Shown: positions 1-6,826 of the stretch, piece after piece
Position numbering within the stretch: the stretch's first letter is position 1
Layout: each line of letters starts with the position of its first letter
Source: Gemmatimonas sp.
Lineage (GTDB): Bacteria; Gemmatimonadota; Gemmatimonadetes; Gemmatimonadales; Gemmatimonadaceae
NCBI RefSeq assembly: GCF_027531815.1
Contig: NZ_JAPZSK010000009.1
Location: forward strand, 109,808 to 173,807
Direction: 5' to 3'
Length of the DNA: 64,000 bases
Position numbers and translations under genes: made by a program
Notes under the pieces: generated by a model
What the model was told of the DNA's origin: nothing
The model's input: the letters and a program-made list of their open reading frames with translations, nothing else
Database searches by the model: none

Positions 1-329
1 AAACCCAGCGCTTCGATGTTGCGGCGAATGAGGGGCGCCGACTCGGGAAGCGCACCGTCCACCAGCACGTGGCCATCGGGCGACGTCACGAGCAACGCCG
101 ACAGCCCGTCCGTGCCCACGTAGTACGTATTGCCGAAGAGCCGCAGTGGGGCGTGCGGGCGGTTCCACTCGGCGCAGCTGCTGCAGTTGGGCGTGGGCGG
201 GACCACCGGTTCCTGCTGGGCGCCGGCCACCTCGGCCGATGCAAGGAAGGCCGTCACGGCCAGAACCGACAACCAGCCGAGACCACACGGCCGGAGGGAT
301 GACCCGGGTGGGGGAAAGACGTTCGCCAT
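1..329 (-). CDS. Subclass B3-like metallo-beta-lactamase fold hydrolase, N-terminal part (cut by window edge)
   Basis: Only the first 109 residues lie in the window; the gene continues past position 1. Residues 1-38 form a hydrophobic export signal ending near AGAQQ. The mature start contains the segments CAEWNRPHAPLRLFGNTYYVGT and DGHVLVDGALPESAPLI in shortened form (CAEWN, NTYYVGT, VLVDGALPESAP), which match the opening beta-strands of B3 metallo-beta-lactamases and related periplasmic MBL-fold hydrolases. The zinc-binding HxHxDH motif would lie outside the window, so substrate and activity cannot be judged. It starts 23 nt after the GNAT stop and is probably the last member of a four-gene unit (VOC, hypothetical, GNAT, MBL). 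A non-lactamase MBL hydrolase is the alternative. Confidence 0.8.
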   Translation of the reverse strand, partial: MANVFPPPGSSLRPCGLGWLSVLAVTAFLASAEVAGAQQEPVVPPTPNCSSCAEWNRPHAPLRLFGNTYYVGTDGLSALLVTSPDGHVLVDGALPESAPLIRRNIEALG

Positions 330-352
330 GAGTGCGCGAGAAACGGGAGGGA

Positions 353-877
353 TCAGCTGCGGGGAACGTACAGCCACACGGCGTCGGCGCCGGGGGCGGC
401 CACGACCAGCGTACTCGGATGATAGCCCACGGCGTCGAGGACGCGAGCCGACTCGACATTGCCCGGGGAGACGATGGCCACCACGCGCGGAAGACCGAGC
501 GTGGTGCGGGCATGAGCGAGCACGCCGGTTACGGCTTCCTGCGCGTACCCACGCCCCCTGGCCGACGGCAGCAGGGCATAGCCGACGTCGGGGTGCGGCA
601 ACGTGTCGCGGCGCAGCAGCCCGCAGATACCGATCGCGCGGCCACCGTCACGCTCCTCCACACACCACAGTCCGTACCCGAACGCCACGTACGCGGTGAG
701 CGGCCCCTCGTCGAGATACCGTCGCGCGTCGGCGGCACTGCGCACTCCACGGTCGCCGATGTTGCGCCGGAAGTCGTCGTCGTTGAGCAGCGCGACGAGG
801 AAGTCCGCGTCGTCGTAGGTGAACTCGCGGAGCCGCAGTCGAGCTGTTTCGAGCACGACTCCGCGAGGGTCGGTCAC
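353..877 (-). CDS. GNAT family N-acetyltransferase (RimJ/RimL-like)
   Basis: A 174-residue acetyl-CoA-dependent N-acetyltransferase; the acceptor (protein N-terminus or small molecule) is not known. The N-terminus ETARLRLREF (10-19) is typical of the RimJ/RimL and ribosomal-protein acetyltransferase group, and the acetyl-CoA pyrophosphate loop reads RGRGYA at 107-112. Length is normal for the family. The GTG start is chosen because it overlaps the stop of the preceding gene as GTGA, the usual translational-coupling arrangement; reading further upstream would run through that gene. It is followed by the MBL-fold gene after 23 nt. Confidence 0.85.
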   Translation of the reverse strand: MTDPRGVVLETARLRLREFTYDDADFLVALLNDDDFRRNIGDRGVRSAADARRYLDEGPLTAYVAFGYGLWCVEERDGGRAIGICGLLRRDTLPHPDVGYALLPSARGRGYAQEAVTGVLAHARTTLGLPRVVAIVSPGNVESARVLDAVGYHPSTLVVAAPGADAVWLYVPRS

Positions 878-1329
878 GATGTGGCGGCCTTGGCGGCGTC
901 GAGGTGCGCCCGGACGCGCTTCCGGAACCGCTCGGCGATCTGCCGACCAAGCTCGGTTTCCTTGGCCACCCACTCCGCATTGCGGAAGGCCAGCGGGTTG
1001 CCCACATGCTGACGGTACTGCTCGAGCCATGGTTCGATTCGCGTGAAGAGCAGCAGCCCCTCACCACTGCTTTCCATGAGAAACTCGCCGTGCATCACCC
1101 CGTGGCGGGCCATGGCATAGGCCATTTCCCAGTAGGTGGCGCACTGACGGAAGGCCGCATTGAGCGGATGATCGGGCTTCGTCACCGCCAGCACATCGTC
1201 CCAACTCGCGGGGAGGAACTTGCTCACCAGCGCGGTGCGCGACTCGCGCATGACCGCTTCGCGGCGGAGGTCGTACAACTTGAGCGCCAGATCGGCGTCG
1301 TGATGGTCGGCGTAGTCCTTGAGCGGCAC
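874..1329 (-). CDS. Conserved hypothetical protein, about 151 aa
   Basis: I do not recognise a named family. The protein is soluble and mostly helical in appearance, with no signal peptide or membrane segment. Its best features are LYDLRREAVMRESR near the N-terminus, a Trp/Tyr/Met-rich centre (CATYWEMAYAMARHGVMH) and a charged C-terminus (RQIAERFRKRVRAHL). The start is uncertain: the frame is open to 1458, but that would overlap the upstream VOC gene by over 100 nt, so a GTG at 1329, 11 nt after the VOC stop, is preferred. The stop overlaps the GNAT start. Coupling to VOC and GNAT genes suggests a shared detoxification or modification role, but this is only context. Confidence 0.6.
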   Translation of the reverse strand: MPLKDYADHHDADLALKLYDLRREAVMRESRTALVSKFLPASWDDVLAVTKPDHPLNAAFRQCATYWEMAYAMARHGVMHGEFLMESSGEGLLLFTRIEPWLEQYRQHVGNPLAFRNAEWVAKETELGRQIAERFRKRVRAHLDAAKAATS

Positions 1330-1339
1330 GGAGGAGGCG

Positions 1340-1729
1340 TCAGGTAGGAGGGAGGAGGAGTTCACGAAACTGCACCACGTTGCCTTCGGGGTCGCAGGCG
1401 TTGCAGGCACGGAACCGCCGCGCGCTGAACTCACGCTCACGCGGAAACAGGTACCCACCCAGCAGCGGCGCCATCTCGCGCGCGGCGGCCAGGCTGGGCA
1501 CCACGAAGAACGGCTTGATGGCCGTGTCCTCCCGCGGGGTGGGCACCGTGCCCTCGGGGACCGGCGGCAGGATGTGCGGCGGGACCTGGTGGATGACGAG
1601 TTCCGTCCGATCCGAGGCGATGACGCGTAGCCCCGTGTCGACGTGCACCGGCGACATGAGCAGCAGCACCTCGTAGAATCGCGCCACGCGGTCTACATTG
1701 GCCGCGAAGATCACCGCCCCACTGTTCAT
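1340..1729 (-). CDS. VOC (glyoxalase/bleomycin-resistance fold) family protein
   Basis: A 129-residue single-domain vicinal oxygen chelate protein. The opening GAVIFAANVDRVARFYEVLL is the standard first beta-alpha unit of the fold, and the end (CDPEGNVVQFREL) is the standard final strand carrying the C-terminal metal-ligand position (E or Q area). Family members include glyoxalases, ring-cleavage dioxygenases and antibiotic-binding proteins, and the sequence alone does not choose between them. The first His/Glu ligand positions are not clearly conserved, so a binding rather than catalytic role is possible. First gene of the four-gene minus-strand unit. Confidence 0.8.
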   Translation of the reverse strand: MNSGAVIFAANVDRVARFYEVLLLMSPVHVDTGLRVIASDRTELVIHQVPPHILPPVPEGTVPTPREDTAIKPFFVVPSLAAAREMAPLLGGYLFPREREFSARRFRACNACDPEGNVVQFRELLLPPT

Positions 1730-1801
1730 CGTTCCTCCCCTGGCGTGAGCGAACCCGCAGGCTCACATCAAGCTACCCGCCGGGGAGATCGGCGGCCACG
1801 T

Positions 1802-3055
1802 TCAGTAGTTGAACTGCGCCTGGATTCGGAGCAGGCGCCCGCGCTGCTCCCAGCTGGGCCGCAGCTTGTCTTCGAAGCGGCGGTTGCCCTGATACCACTC
1901 GGTCACCAGCTCGAACTTCGGATTGGGCTGCCACTCCACGCCGAACTCCACGTCGTTCACCGTGTGGCTGCGTGCATCGCGCTCGTGCTTCTTGCCGCCG
2001 TCGTACACCTGATAGCGCACGAACGGGAAGAAGATCTGCGTCCCACGCTTCAGCTGATACGTGGCCGTCACGAACCCGCCGCGCAGCGCCTGGGTCTCGA
2101 TGCTGTCGCGCGCCGGATTGTATTCCGGCCCCCGCCCCACGTTGTACTCCGCGAGCAGGCCCAACGGACGTGGAGCAATGTTGAGTTGCACGAGGGCGCG
2201 CTCGTCGGCGTAGGTCCAGTCGCGGCGCCCCTTCACGCCGGCGCTCCGCTGCTCGGCGGTCACGGTATACTGTCCCCGGTAGCCGGCAATGCCCGGCTCC
2301 ACCAACTGATTGCCGATCTTGAACGGATACGACAGGCGAGCCACCAACGTCTGGTTGTTGTTCGCATCGGCGCGATTGGCCGTCTGGCCGTTGAACGCGC
2401 CCACGGCGAACACGCCGTAGTCCCCGCTCCCCTTGCCGGTACCAGTGGCCAGCTCGGCGTAGCGCGCACGGGCAGTCTTGGGGGCCCACATGAAGAAGAG
2501 CCCCAGATCCCGCTCGTTGGCGTGCGCGCTGTTGGTCGCGTCGGCACGATCGAGCGGGAGTCGGTTGGAGCTGCTCTGCATGTTCTCGTAGCTGTAGGGC
2601 ACCTTGCTCTGCCCCACCCGAAACCGGAACGCGTTGTCCTTGTCTACGCCAAGGTCCACGTACCAGTCCCGCAGCTGGGCCACGTTGCCGCTGGTGCCCA
2701 CCGCGCTGGCGAAGTCCGGCTGCAGGTAAATGAACACCTGCGGGTGAATCTGCCCCTGCACGATCAGGCGCGCGCGACGAATGAAGAAGCCGCCCAGGTC
2801 TCCCCAGCTGCGGTCACACTGCTCACACTGGAACTGCGGGTTGCTTTCGAGCAGGCGGTTGTACCGGATCTGCCCGTAGCCCCGAATGCGGAAGGACTCG
2901 TACCAGGGCACCGGCTTCTGGACGGGGGCTGCGGTGGGCGCCGGAGGCGGGGCCCCCTGCGCGGCGACACGCTGCGGCTGGAGCAGCGCGACTGCCAACA
3001 GCAGGAGCGACAGCCCTGATAACGGAATATGGCGAAACGCCTGAGACAGCGGCAT
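1802..3055 (-). CDS. Phosphate-selective porin O/P family outer-membrane protein
   Basis: A 417-residue outer-membrane beta-barrel of the OprO/OprP-like family, which conducts phosphate or polyphosphate across the outer membrane. Residues 1-32 are a signal peptide ending near VAAQG. The mature part begins with WYESFRIRGYGQIRYNRL, followed by IRRARLIVQGQIHPQVFIYLQPDF, the characteristic first strands of the family, and ends in an aromatic residue (QAQFNY) as expected for barrel assembly. Length is typical. The gene is monocistronic as far as can be seen. A Pho-box-like repeat pair lies about 80 nt upstream (3131-3148, read on the minus strand), consistent with phosphate-starvation control. General porins of this family that carry other anions cannot be excluded. 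Confidence 0.85.
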   Translation of the reverse strand: MPLSQAFRHIPLSGLSLLLLAVALLQPQRVAAQGAPPPAPTAAPVQKPVPWYESFRIRGYGQIRYNRLLESNPQFQCEQCDRSWGDLGGFFIRRARLIVQGQIHPQVFIYLQPDFASAVGTSGNVAQLRDWYVDLGVDKDNAFRFRVGQSKVPYSYENMQSSSNRLPLDRADATNSAHANERDLGLFFMWAPKTARARYAELATGTGKGSGDYGVFAVGAFNGQTANRADANNNQTLVARLSYPFKIGNQLVEPGIAGYRGQYTVTAEQRSAGVKGRRDWTYADERALVQLNIAPRPLGLLAEYNVGRGPEYNPARDSIETQALRGGFVTATYQLKRGTQIFFPFVRYQVYDGGKKHERDARSHTVNDVEFGVEWQPNPKFELVTEWYQGNRRFEDKLRPSWEQRGRLLRIQAQFNY

Positions 3056-3130
3056 GTAAAGACTCGGGAACGCGTCGGTAACGATGCGGACCGCGGAGTC
3101 TACTCTGTCTGTTACATGTCACCGCTGGCC

Positions 3131-3157
3131 GTGACAGGACGGTTACAGTCGTTACAG
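3131..3157 (-). promoter_or_regulatory. Pho-box-like direct repeats upstream of the porin gene
   Basis: Read on the minus strand the segment contains CTGTAAC at 3157-3151, CTGTAAC at 3148-3142 and CTGTCAC at 3137-3131. The last two are exactly 11 nt apart, the spacing of PhoB half-sites (7-mer, 4-nt spacer, 7-mer) known from enterobacteria. The site is 76 nt upstream of the phosphate-selective porin start. Whether this organism uses the same box is inference, but motif, spacing and target gene agree. Confidence 0.55.
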
Positions 3158-3187
3158 AGGGGTTACCGCGACGCGGCAACCCCTCTG
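3155..3187. terminator. Strong stem-loop between the esterase and porin genes
   Basis: CAGAGGGGTT (3155-3164) pairs perfectly with AACCCCTCTG (3178-3187), and after one mismatch CCGC/GCGG extends the stem by four pairs around a GAC loop. It lies 32 nt after the stop of the minus-strand esterase gene, so termination there is the simplest role. No T-run follows on either strand, so an intrinsic terminator is not certain. It also abuts the Pho-box-like repeats. Confidence 0.5.
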
Positions 3188-3218
3188 ATTACTTTCGGCT
3201 TGTATACGGTCCGGAACG

Positions 3219-4976
3219 CTAGTAGCGCCAGCTGAGCGTGTCGGCACCGCGCGGCGCCCGGGCGCGCATCCGCTCGAGGATGCGCGGGATGTACATCTGG
3301 TGATACCGCAGCCTGGAGTAGGCGTTGCTGCGCGTGGGATCGCCATTCCAGCAGTGTTCGGCGCGGTCGCCGTACGTGATCTCCCCGGTCCACTTGGGGG
3401 TCGTGGTGCCCTTGAGGAAGTCCTCCACGAGATACACGGCGTTGTTGAGGTAGTAGTTGTCCATGTCGCCCACGTAGATGTTCAGCTTGTCGAACACCTT
3501 GGGGCCCAGCGTCGCCCAGTCCCGGCGCAGGATGTACGAGAGGTCGAAATTGTCACGCCAGTAGCGCGCGACCTCCTTGTCGATCACCCCGGTCTTCTTG
3601 TCCCAGATGGGCTTGGGGTAGCCGTCGGGGCCCATGGGCGAGTAGGTGGCCTGCCAGATGTCCCACTGGTCGCCGCTGCGTCCCTTGCTGCCCAGCGCCG
3701 CCTCGCGACGGTTGGTCTCTTCCATGGTGGTCTGCACCTGCCCCAGATAGTTGCGGTGCGCCGGGCGCGGCGTGCGCTTCCACTTGCTGTCGAGGAAGAA
3801 CGCGTTCGTTTCCTCGTACAGGTTGAACACCGTATTGGCACGGAAGTCGATCGGATCGGGGCAGGCGATGTACGCGCCGTTGAACTCGTCGGGGTAGAAC
3901 ATCTGCACGGCCATGGCTTCCCACCCACCGGTCGAGCCGCCGTAGGTAATGCGCGCCCACCCCTGCCCCAGCCCCCGGAACTGCCGCTCCACTTCGGGGA
4001 TGAGCTCGTACATGATGGCGTCGCCCCACGGCCCCTGCGACGCGGAGTTCACGGCGTACGAGTCGTCGTAGTACGGCGTGGCGTGGCGCACCTCCATGAG
4101 CAGTACGCGCGGGAAGGTCGCGCTCGTCCAGTCCTTGTAGAACTGATGATTGAGCTCCTGCTGGATGCGGTTGTAGCCGGCGAGGTTGAAGCGCGCCGAG
4201 AAATCCGGCTTGAGGTTCGGGTCCGGTGGGGTCTCGCGGAACCCTTCGAAGGTGTACGGGAAGTGCCCGTGGTACACCACCAGCGGATAGCGCGCGTTCG
4301 GGTGCTCGTCGAAGCCTGCCGGCAGCAGCACGTTCGCGCCGATGAACATGTCGCGCCCCCAGAACTTCGAGAGCCGCTCACTGCGAATGGTGACGTGCTT
4401 GATCCACTTCGTATCCTTCGGTGGGGCAATGGGCGCGATCTCGTTGTCGAGTGAGACCGTGGGGAGCAGGCGCTGACGCGCGTCGAGCGTGACCCAGCGC
4501 GGGGTGCTGTACAGGTTGCCCGGCTTGCGCGCCCACTGCTGTCCTTCGCCCTTGTCGGGGGGCAGCTTCACCGTATGCCCCGTGCTCAGTCGGAACGTTT
4601 CGTAACGATTGAGCACCGCCTGCACCCAGTAGCGCCCGCGCGGCAGGTCGCGCAGCGACGCCAGGGGATAGGCGTCGGCGTTGTCGGTCACGGTGCGTGT
4701 GCTGCCGGGAGTCCACCCTTCCACGTCGGTGCCGAACACGAGCTGCGATTCCGGCCCGTCGCTGATCTGGAAGCGCGGCTCCCGCGTGCTGTCGGTGGAG
4801 ACGAGCAGCAGCAGGCGCCCATCGAGGGGCGCGGTGGCCTTGGCCGTGGGCAACGCCACGCGCACCTGTACGGCGGGGGTGGAGCGCGCGGGCTGGGCGC
4901 GCAGCGGGGCGGCAGCGGTGGCCGCCGCCGCGGCCGTGGCCGCGGTGAGCAGGAGAGACGCGAGGGCACGAGGCAT
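3219..4976 (-). CDS. Secreted alpha/beta-hydrolase-fold esterase-like protein
   Basis: A 585-residue exported hydrolase. The first 30 residues are an Ala-rich signal peptide (MPRALASLLLTAATAAAAAT) ending near LRAQP. A beta-rich N-terminal part of about 200 residues precedes an alpha/beta-hydrolase region with VLLPAGFDEHPNARYPLVVY, an oxyanion-type YHGHFPY segment and the nucleophile elbow GGSTGG near residue 345; the acid and His are probably D in YVGDMDNYY and H in the late AEHCWNGD segment. The frame stays open about 900 nt upstream, but that part is low-complexity repeat DNA, so the ATG before the signal peptide is chosen. Resembles enterochelin-esterase-like or putative peptidase S9-type hydrolases; substrate unknown. 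A strong hairpin lies downstream. Confidence 0.75.
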   Translation of the reverse strand: MPRALASLLLTAATAAAAATAAAPLRAQPARSTPAVQVRVALPTAKATAPLDGRLLLLVSTDSTREPRFQISDGPESQLVFGTDVEGWTPGSTRTVTDNADAYPLASLRDLPRGRYWVQAVLNRYETFRLSTGHTVKLPPDKGEGQQWARKPGNLYSTPRWVTLDARQRLLPTVSLDNEIAPIAPPKDTKWIKHVTIRSERLSKFWGRDMFIGANVLLPAGFDEHPNARYPLVVYHGHFPYTFEGFRETPPDPNLKPDFSARFNLAGYNRIQQELNHQFYKDWTSATFPRVLLMEVRHATPYYDDSYAVNSASQGPWGDAIMYELIPEVERQFRGLGQGWARITYGGSTGGWEAMAVQMFYPDEFNGAYIACPDPIDFRANTVFNLYEETNAFFLDSKWKRTPRPAHRNYLGQVQTTMEETNRREAALGSKGRSGDQWDIWQATYSPMGPDGYPKPIWDKKTGVIDKEVARYWRDNFDLSYILRRDWATLGPKVFDKLNIYVGDMDNYYLNNAVYLVEDFLKGTTTPKWTGEITYGDRAEHCWNGDPTRSNAYSRLRYHQMYIPRILERMRARAPRGADTLSWRY

Positions 4977-5119
4977 CGGCAATTCCGGGGAAAGGGACCG
5001 CCGAAAGGTACGGCCCGGGCGACCACTGCACGTTGGCGCTCGGACAAATGCCGATTCGGAGCCCGGAAACCATGCTCGGAGCTCCGAGGCCGCACGTACC
5101 CTACGCCCCCCAACGCCCC

Positions 5120-5239
5120 TCCGACTTCCGACTTCCGAACGCCGTTTCCGACATCGGATCTCCGGCATGCATCCGACCTCCGACCTCCGACCTCCGACCT
5201 CCGGACATCCGACCAATCCGACCGATCCGACCAATCCGA
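5120..5239. repeat. CCGA-rich dispersed repeat, copy 1
   Basis: Made of 7-9 nt units of the type TCCGACC (for example CATCCGACCTCCGACCTCC), preceded by a non-tandem block containing GAACGCCGTTTCCGACATC. The same block occurs three more times at 58953-59240, once inverted. It fills most of the 263 bp between the esterase and YeeE genes and reaches the YeeE stop codon. It is not coding: all long frames through it give low-complexity protein. Confidence 0.75.
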
Positions 5240-5707
5240 TTACCGCCGGGCCGTGAGTCCCTGTACCAGCGCCCCCATCGCGATCCCCGCGATAGCCCAC
5301 CCCAACTCGAAGCTCCCGGCACCAAGCCCCGCGATGGCCGGGCCCGGACAGACGCCACACAGTCCCCAGCCAATGCCGAAGATTGCCGCACCGACAACCG
5401 TCGGACGATCGAGCACGGCAGCGCGCAGGGCAAACGCACCACCCAGCAACGGGCGCGTGAGCAGTCGCGGCGCGAGCTGATACGCCAGCATCGCCACGAC
5501 CACGCCGCCACCCATCACCAGCATGAGCCCGAGATCGGTGAAGCGCAAGAAGCCGAGAACGATCTCGGGGCGAATCATCGTGGAGAGCGCGAGACCGAAC
5601 CCGAACAGCACACCAGCAGCGAGCGCGGCCGCCTGCACCGCGCGCGGCGACGCCTTGGTGATCGGAGCGCCGTCGCGCGTCGCGGTGGGAATGATCGTGG
5701 AGGCCAT
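5240..5707 (-). CDS. YeeE/YedE (DUF395) family transporter, C-terminal-half subunit
   Basis: A 155-residue membrane protein with about four hydrophobic segments. It carries the family signature GIGWGLCGVCPGPAI, the cysteine motif implicated in sulfur-compound (thiosulfate-type) transport by YeeE proteins. In many bacteria YeeE/YedE is one polypeptide; here it is split, and the partner half is encoded immediately upstream with only 2 nt between stop and start. The start at 5707 gives a short cytoplasmic leader (MASTIIPTATRDGAPIT) before the first helix. The partner supplies the other cysteine motif (LSQGCTSGHGICGLA). Sulfur-compound uptake is inferred from family knowledge. Confidence 0.85.
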   Translation of the reverse strand: MASTIIPTATRDGAPITKASPRAVQAAALAAGVLFGFGLALSTMIRPEIVLGFLRFTDLGLMLVMGGGVVVAMLAYQLAPRLLTRPLLGGAFALRAAVLDRPTVVGAAIFGIGWGLCGVCPGPAIAGLGAGSFELGWAIAGIAMGALVQGLTARR

Positions 5708-5709
5708 AT

Positions 5710-6195
5710 TCACGCCCCGCCCAGCCGGGCCACGACGTTGGCGGTGAGGAACGCCGTGGCCATGAAGGTGAGCACCGCCACCAGCGAGGGGCGCGAGAGC
5801 GAGGCGAGCCCGCAGATGCCATGTCCCGACGTGCACCCCTGTGACAGCCGCGCCCCGTAGCCGACGAGCAGCCCACCCACGAACAGCTGCCAGGTGGGAA
5901 TGCTCACCGCCACGCGCGTGCTCTGCCCCGACCACAGAAACCAGAGCAGTGCGCCAAACACGAGGCCGAGGGCGTAGGCCAACCGCCAGCCACGGCTGGA
6001 AACGAGCGACGGCTGCCGGAAGAACGGGCGCGAGACGATGTACGACCAGGTGGAGGAGTACACCGAACTCATGCCGCCAATGAGGCCCGCGAGCACGAAC
6101 AGCAGCGCCACGCCGCTCCCAATGAGCAGGCCACCCGCCAGATAGTGCTCCCAGCCGAAGGGGAACAGGCCACCGCCGTACCAGCCGCTGTTCAC
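5710..6195 (-). CDS. YeeE/YedE (DUF395) family transporter, N-terminal-half subunit
   Basis: A 161-residue integral membrane protein with about four hydrophobic helices. It contains the signature LSQGCTSGHGICGLA near residues 120-135, whose cysteine is proposed to relay sulfur through the pore in the YeeE family. It pairs with the next gene (5240-5707), which has the matching GLCGVCPGPA motif; together they rebuild a full-length transporter. The start overlaps the stop of the exported PNPOx-like gene by 4 nt (ATGA), so the three genes are almost certainly cotranscribed. Confidence 0.85.
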   Translation of the reverse strand: MNSGWYGGGLFPFGWEHYLAGGLLIGSGVALLFVLAGLIGGMSSVYSSTWSYIVSRPFFRQPSLVSSRGWRLAYALGLVFGALLWFLWSGQSTRVAVSIPTWQLFVGGLLVGYGARLSQGCTSGHGICGLASLSRPSLVAVLTFMATAFLTANVVARLGGA

Positions 6196-6761
6196 GGCCG
6201 CCTCCGCGCCGGGCGCACGGCGGACGCACGCACCGTGAACGACTGCGGGCGCCAGGTGACCGCGTCACTCTCCACTCCCAGTTTGGGGCTCACCACCTCC
6301 ACACGCGCGGCCTCCACCACGATGAGCACCACGCCTTTTTCGCGGTCCGGGTAGAAGGCGGTCCAGGCGTCATCCCAGTGCGCATCCTGCGTGGCGCGAT
6401 CGCGCACCACACGAGCCGTGCCCGTCACGGCCACGTAGCTCTGCGTGGCCGGATCGAAGTAGTGGAGCGCCACGGCCCCGCGGCGCTCCACCTGCTGCAC
6501 CTTGCGGGTACGCGGGTTGGTGGCGAACCACACCGACCAGGTGCTGTCAGGGTGTCTCGGCTGGATGGTGCGCAGCTGCGGGCGTCCGGCGCCGTCCACG
6601 GTGGCCAGCGTGGCGTATCGCGCGGCCGTGACGATGCGGCGGGCAATGGAATCGAGCGCCGCGCGGGGAAGCGTCGGCGATGGCGACGCCTGCCCCTGTG
6701 CCTCTGCGGCGACGCCGGTGAGCAGCAGAGCGCCGAGGGCGGTGGTAAGGATGGCACGCAT
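6192..6761 (-). CDS. Exported pyridoxamine 5-phosphate oxidase-like flavin-binding-fold protein
   Basis: A 189-residue protein with a clear signal peptide (MRAILTTALGALLLTGVAAE, cleavage near AEAQGQ) followed by a split-barrel PNPOx-like domain: ARYATLATVDGAGRPQLRTIQ, then WFATNPRTRKVQQVERRGAVALHYFDP and SYVAVTGTARVVRD. These are the usual FMN- or heme-binding strands of general-stress-type members. Exported versions are less common than cytosolic ones. It leads a probable operon with the split YeeE/YedE transporter (4-nt overlap). The ligand (FMN, F420, heme) cannot be decided from sequence. Confidence 0.8.
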   Translation of the reverse strand: MRAILTTALGALLLTGVAAEAQGQASPSPTLPRAALDSIARRIVTAARYATLATVDGAGRPQLRTIQPRHPDSTWSVWFATNPRTRKVQQVERRGAVALHYFDPATQSYVAVTGTARVVRDRATQDAHWDDAWTAFYPDREKGVVLIVVEAARVEVVSPKLGVESDAVTWRPQSFTVRASAVRPARRRP

Positions 6762-6826
6762 CCCTGAAAGCTAGTCGTCGACAGGCACGGCAACGGAACG
6801 TCGGGCTGGTTCGTTCACCATGCCAT

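Noticed and set aside
1643..3019. Long plus-strand frame of 458 codons across the porin gene
   Set aside because: Antisense shadow of the porin: no start context, no domain, His/Val-rich translation typical of the reverse strand of high-GC genes.
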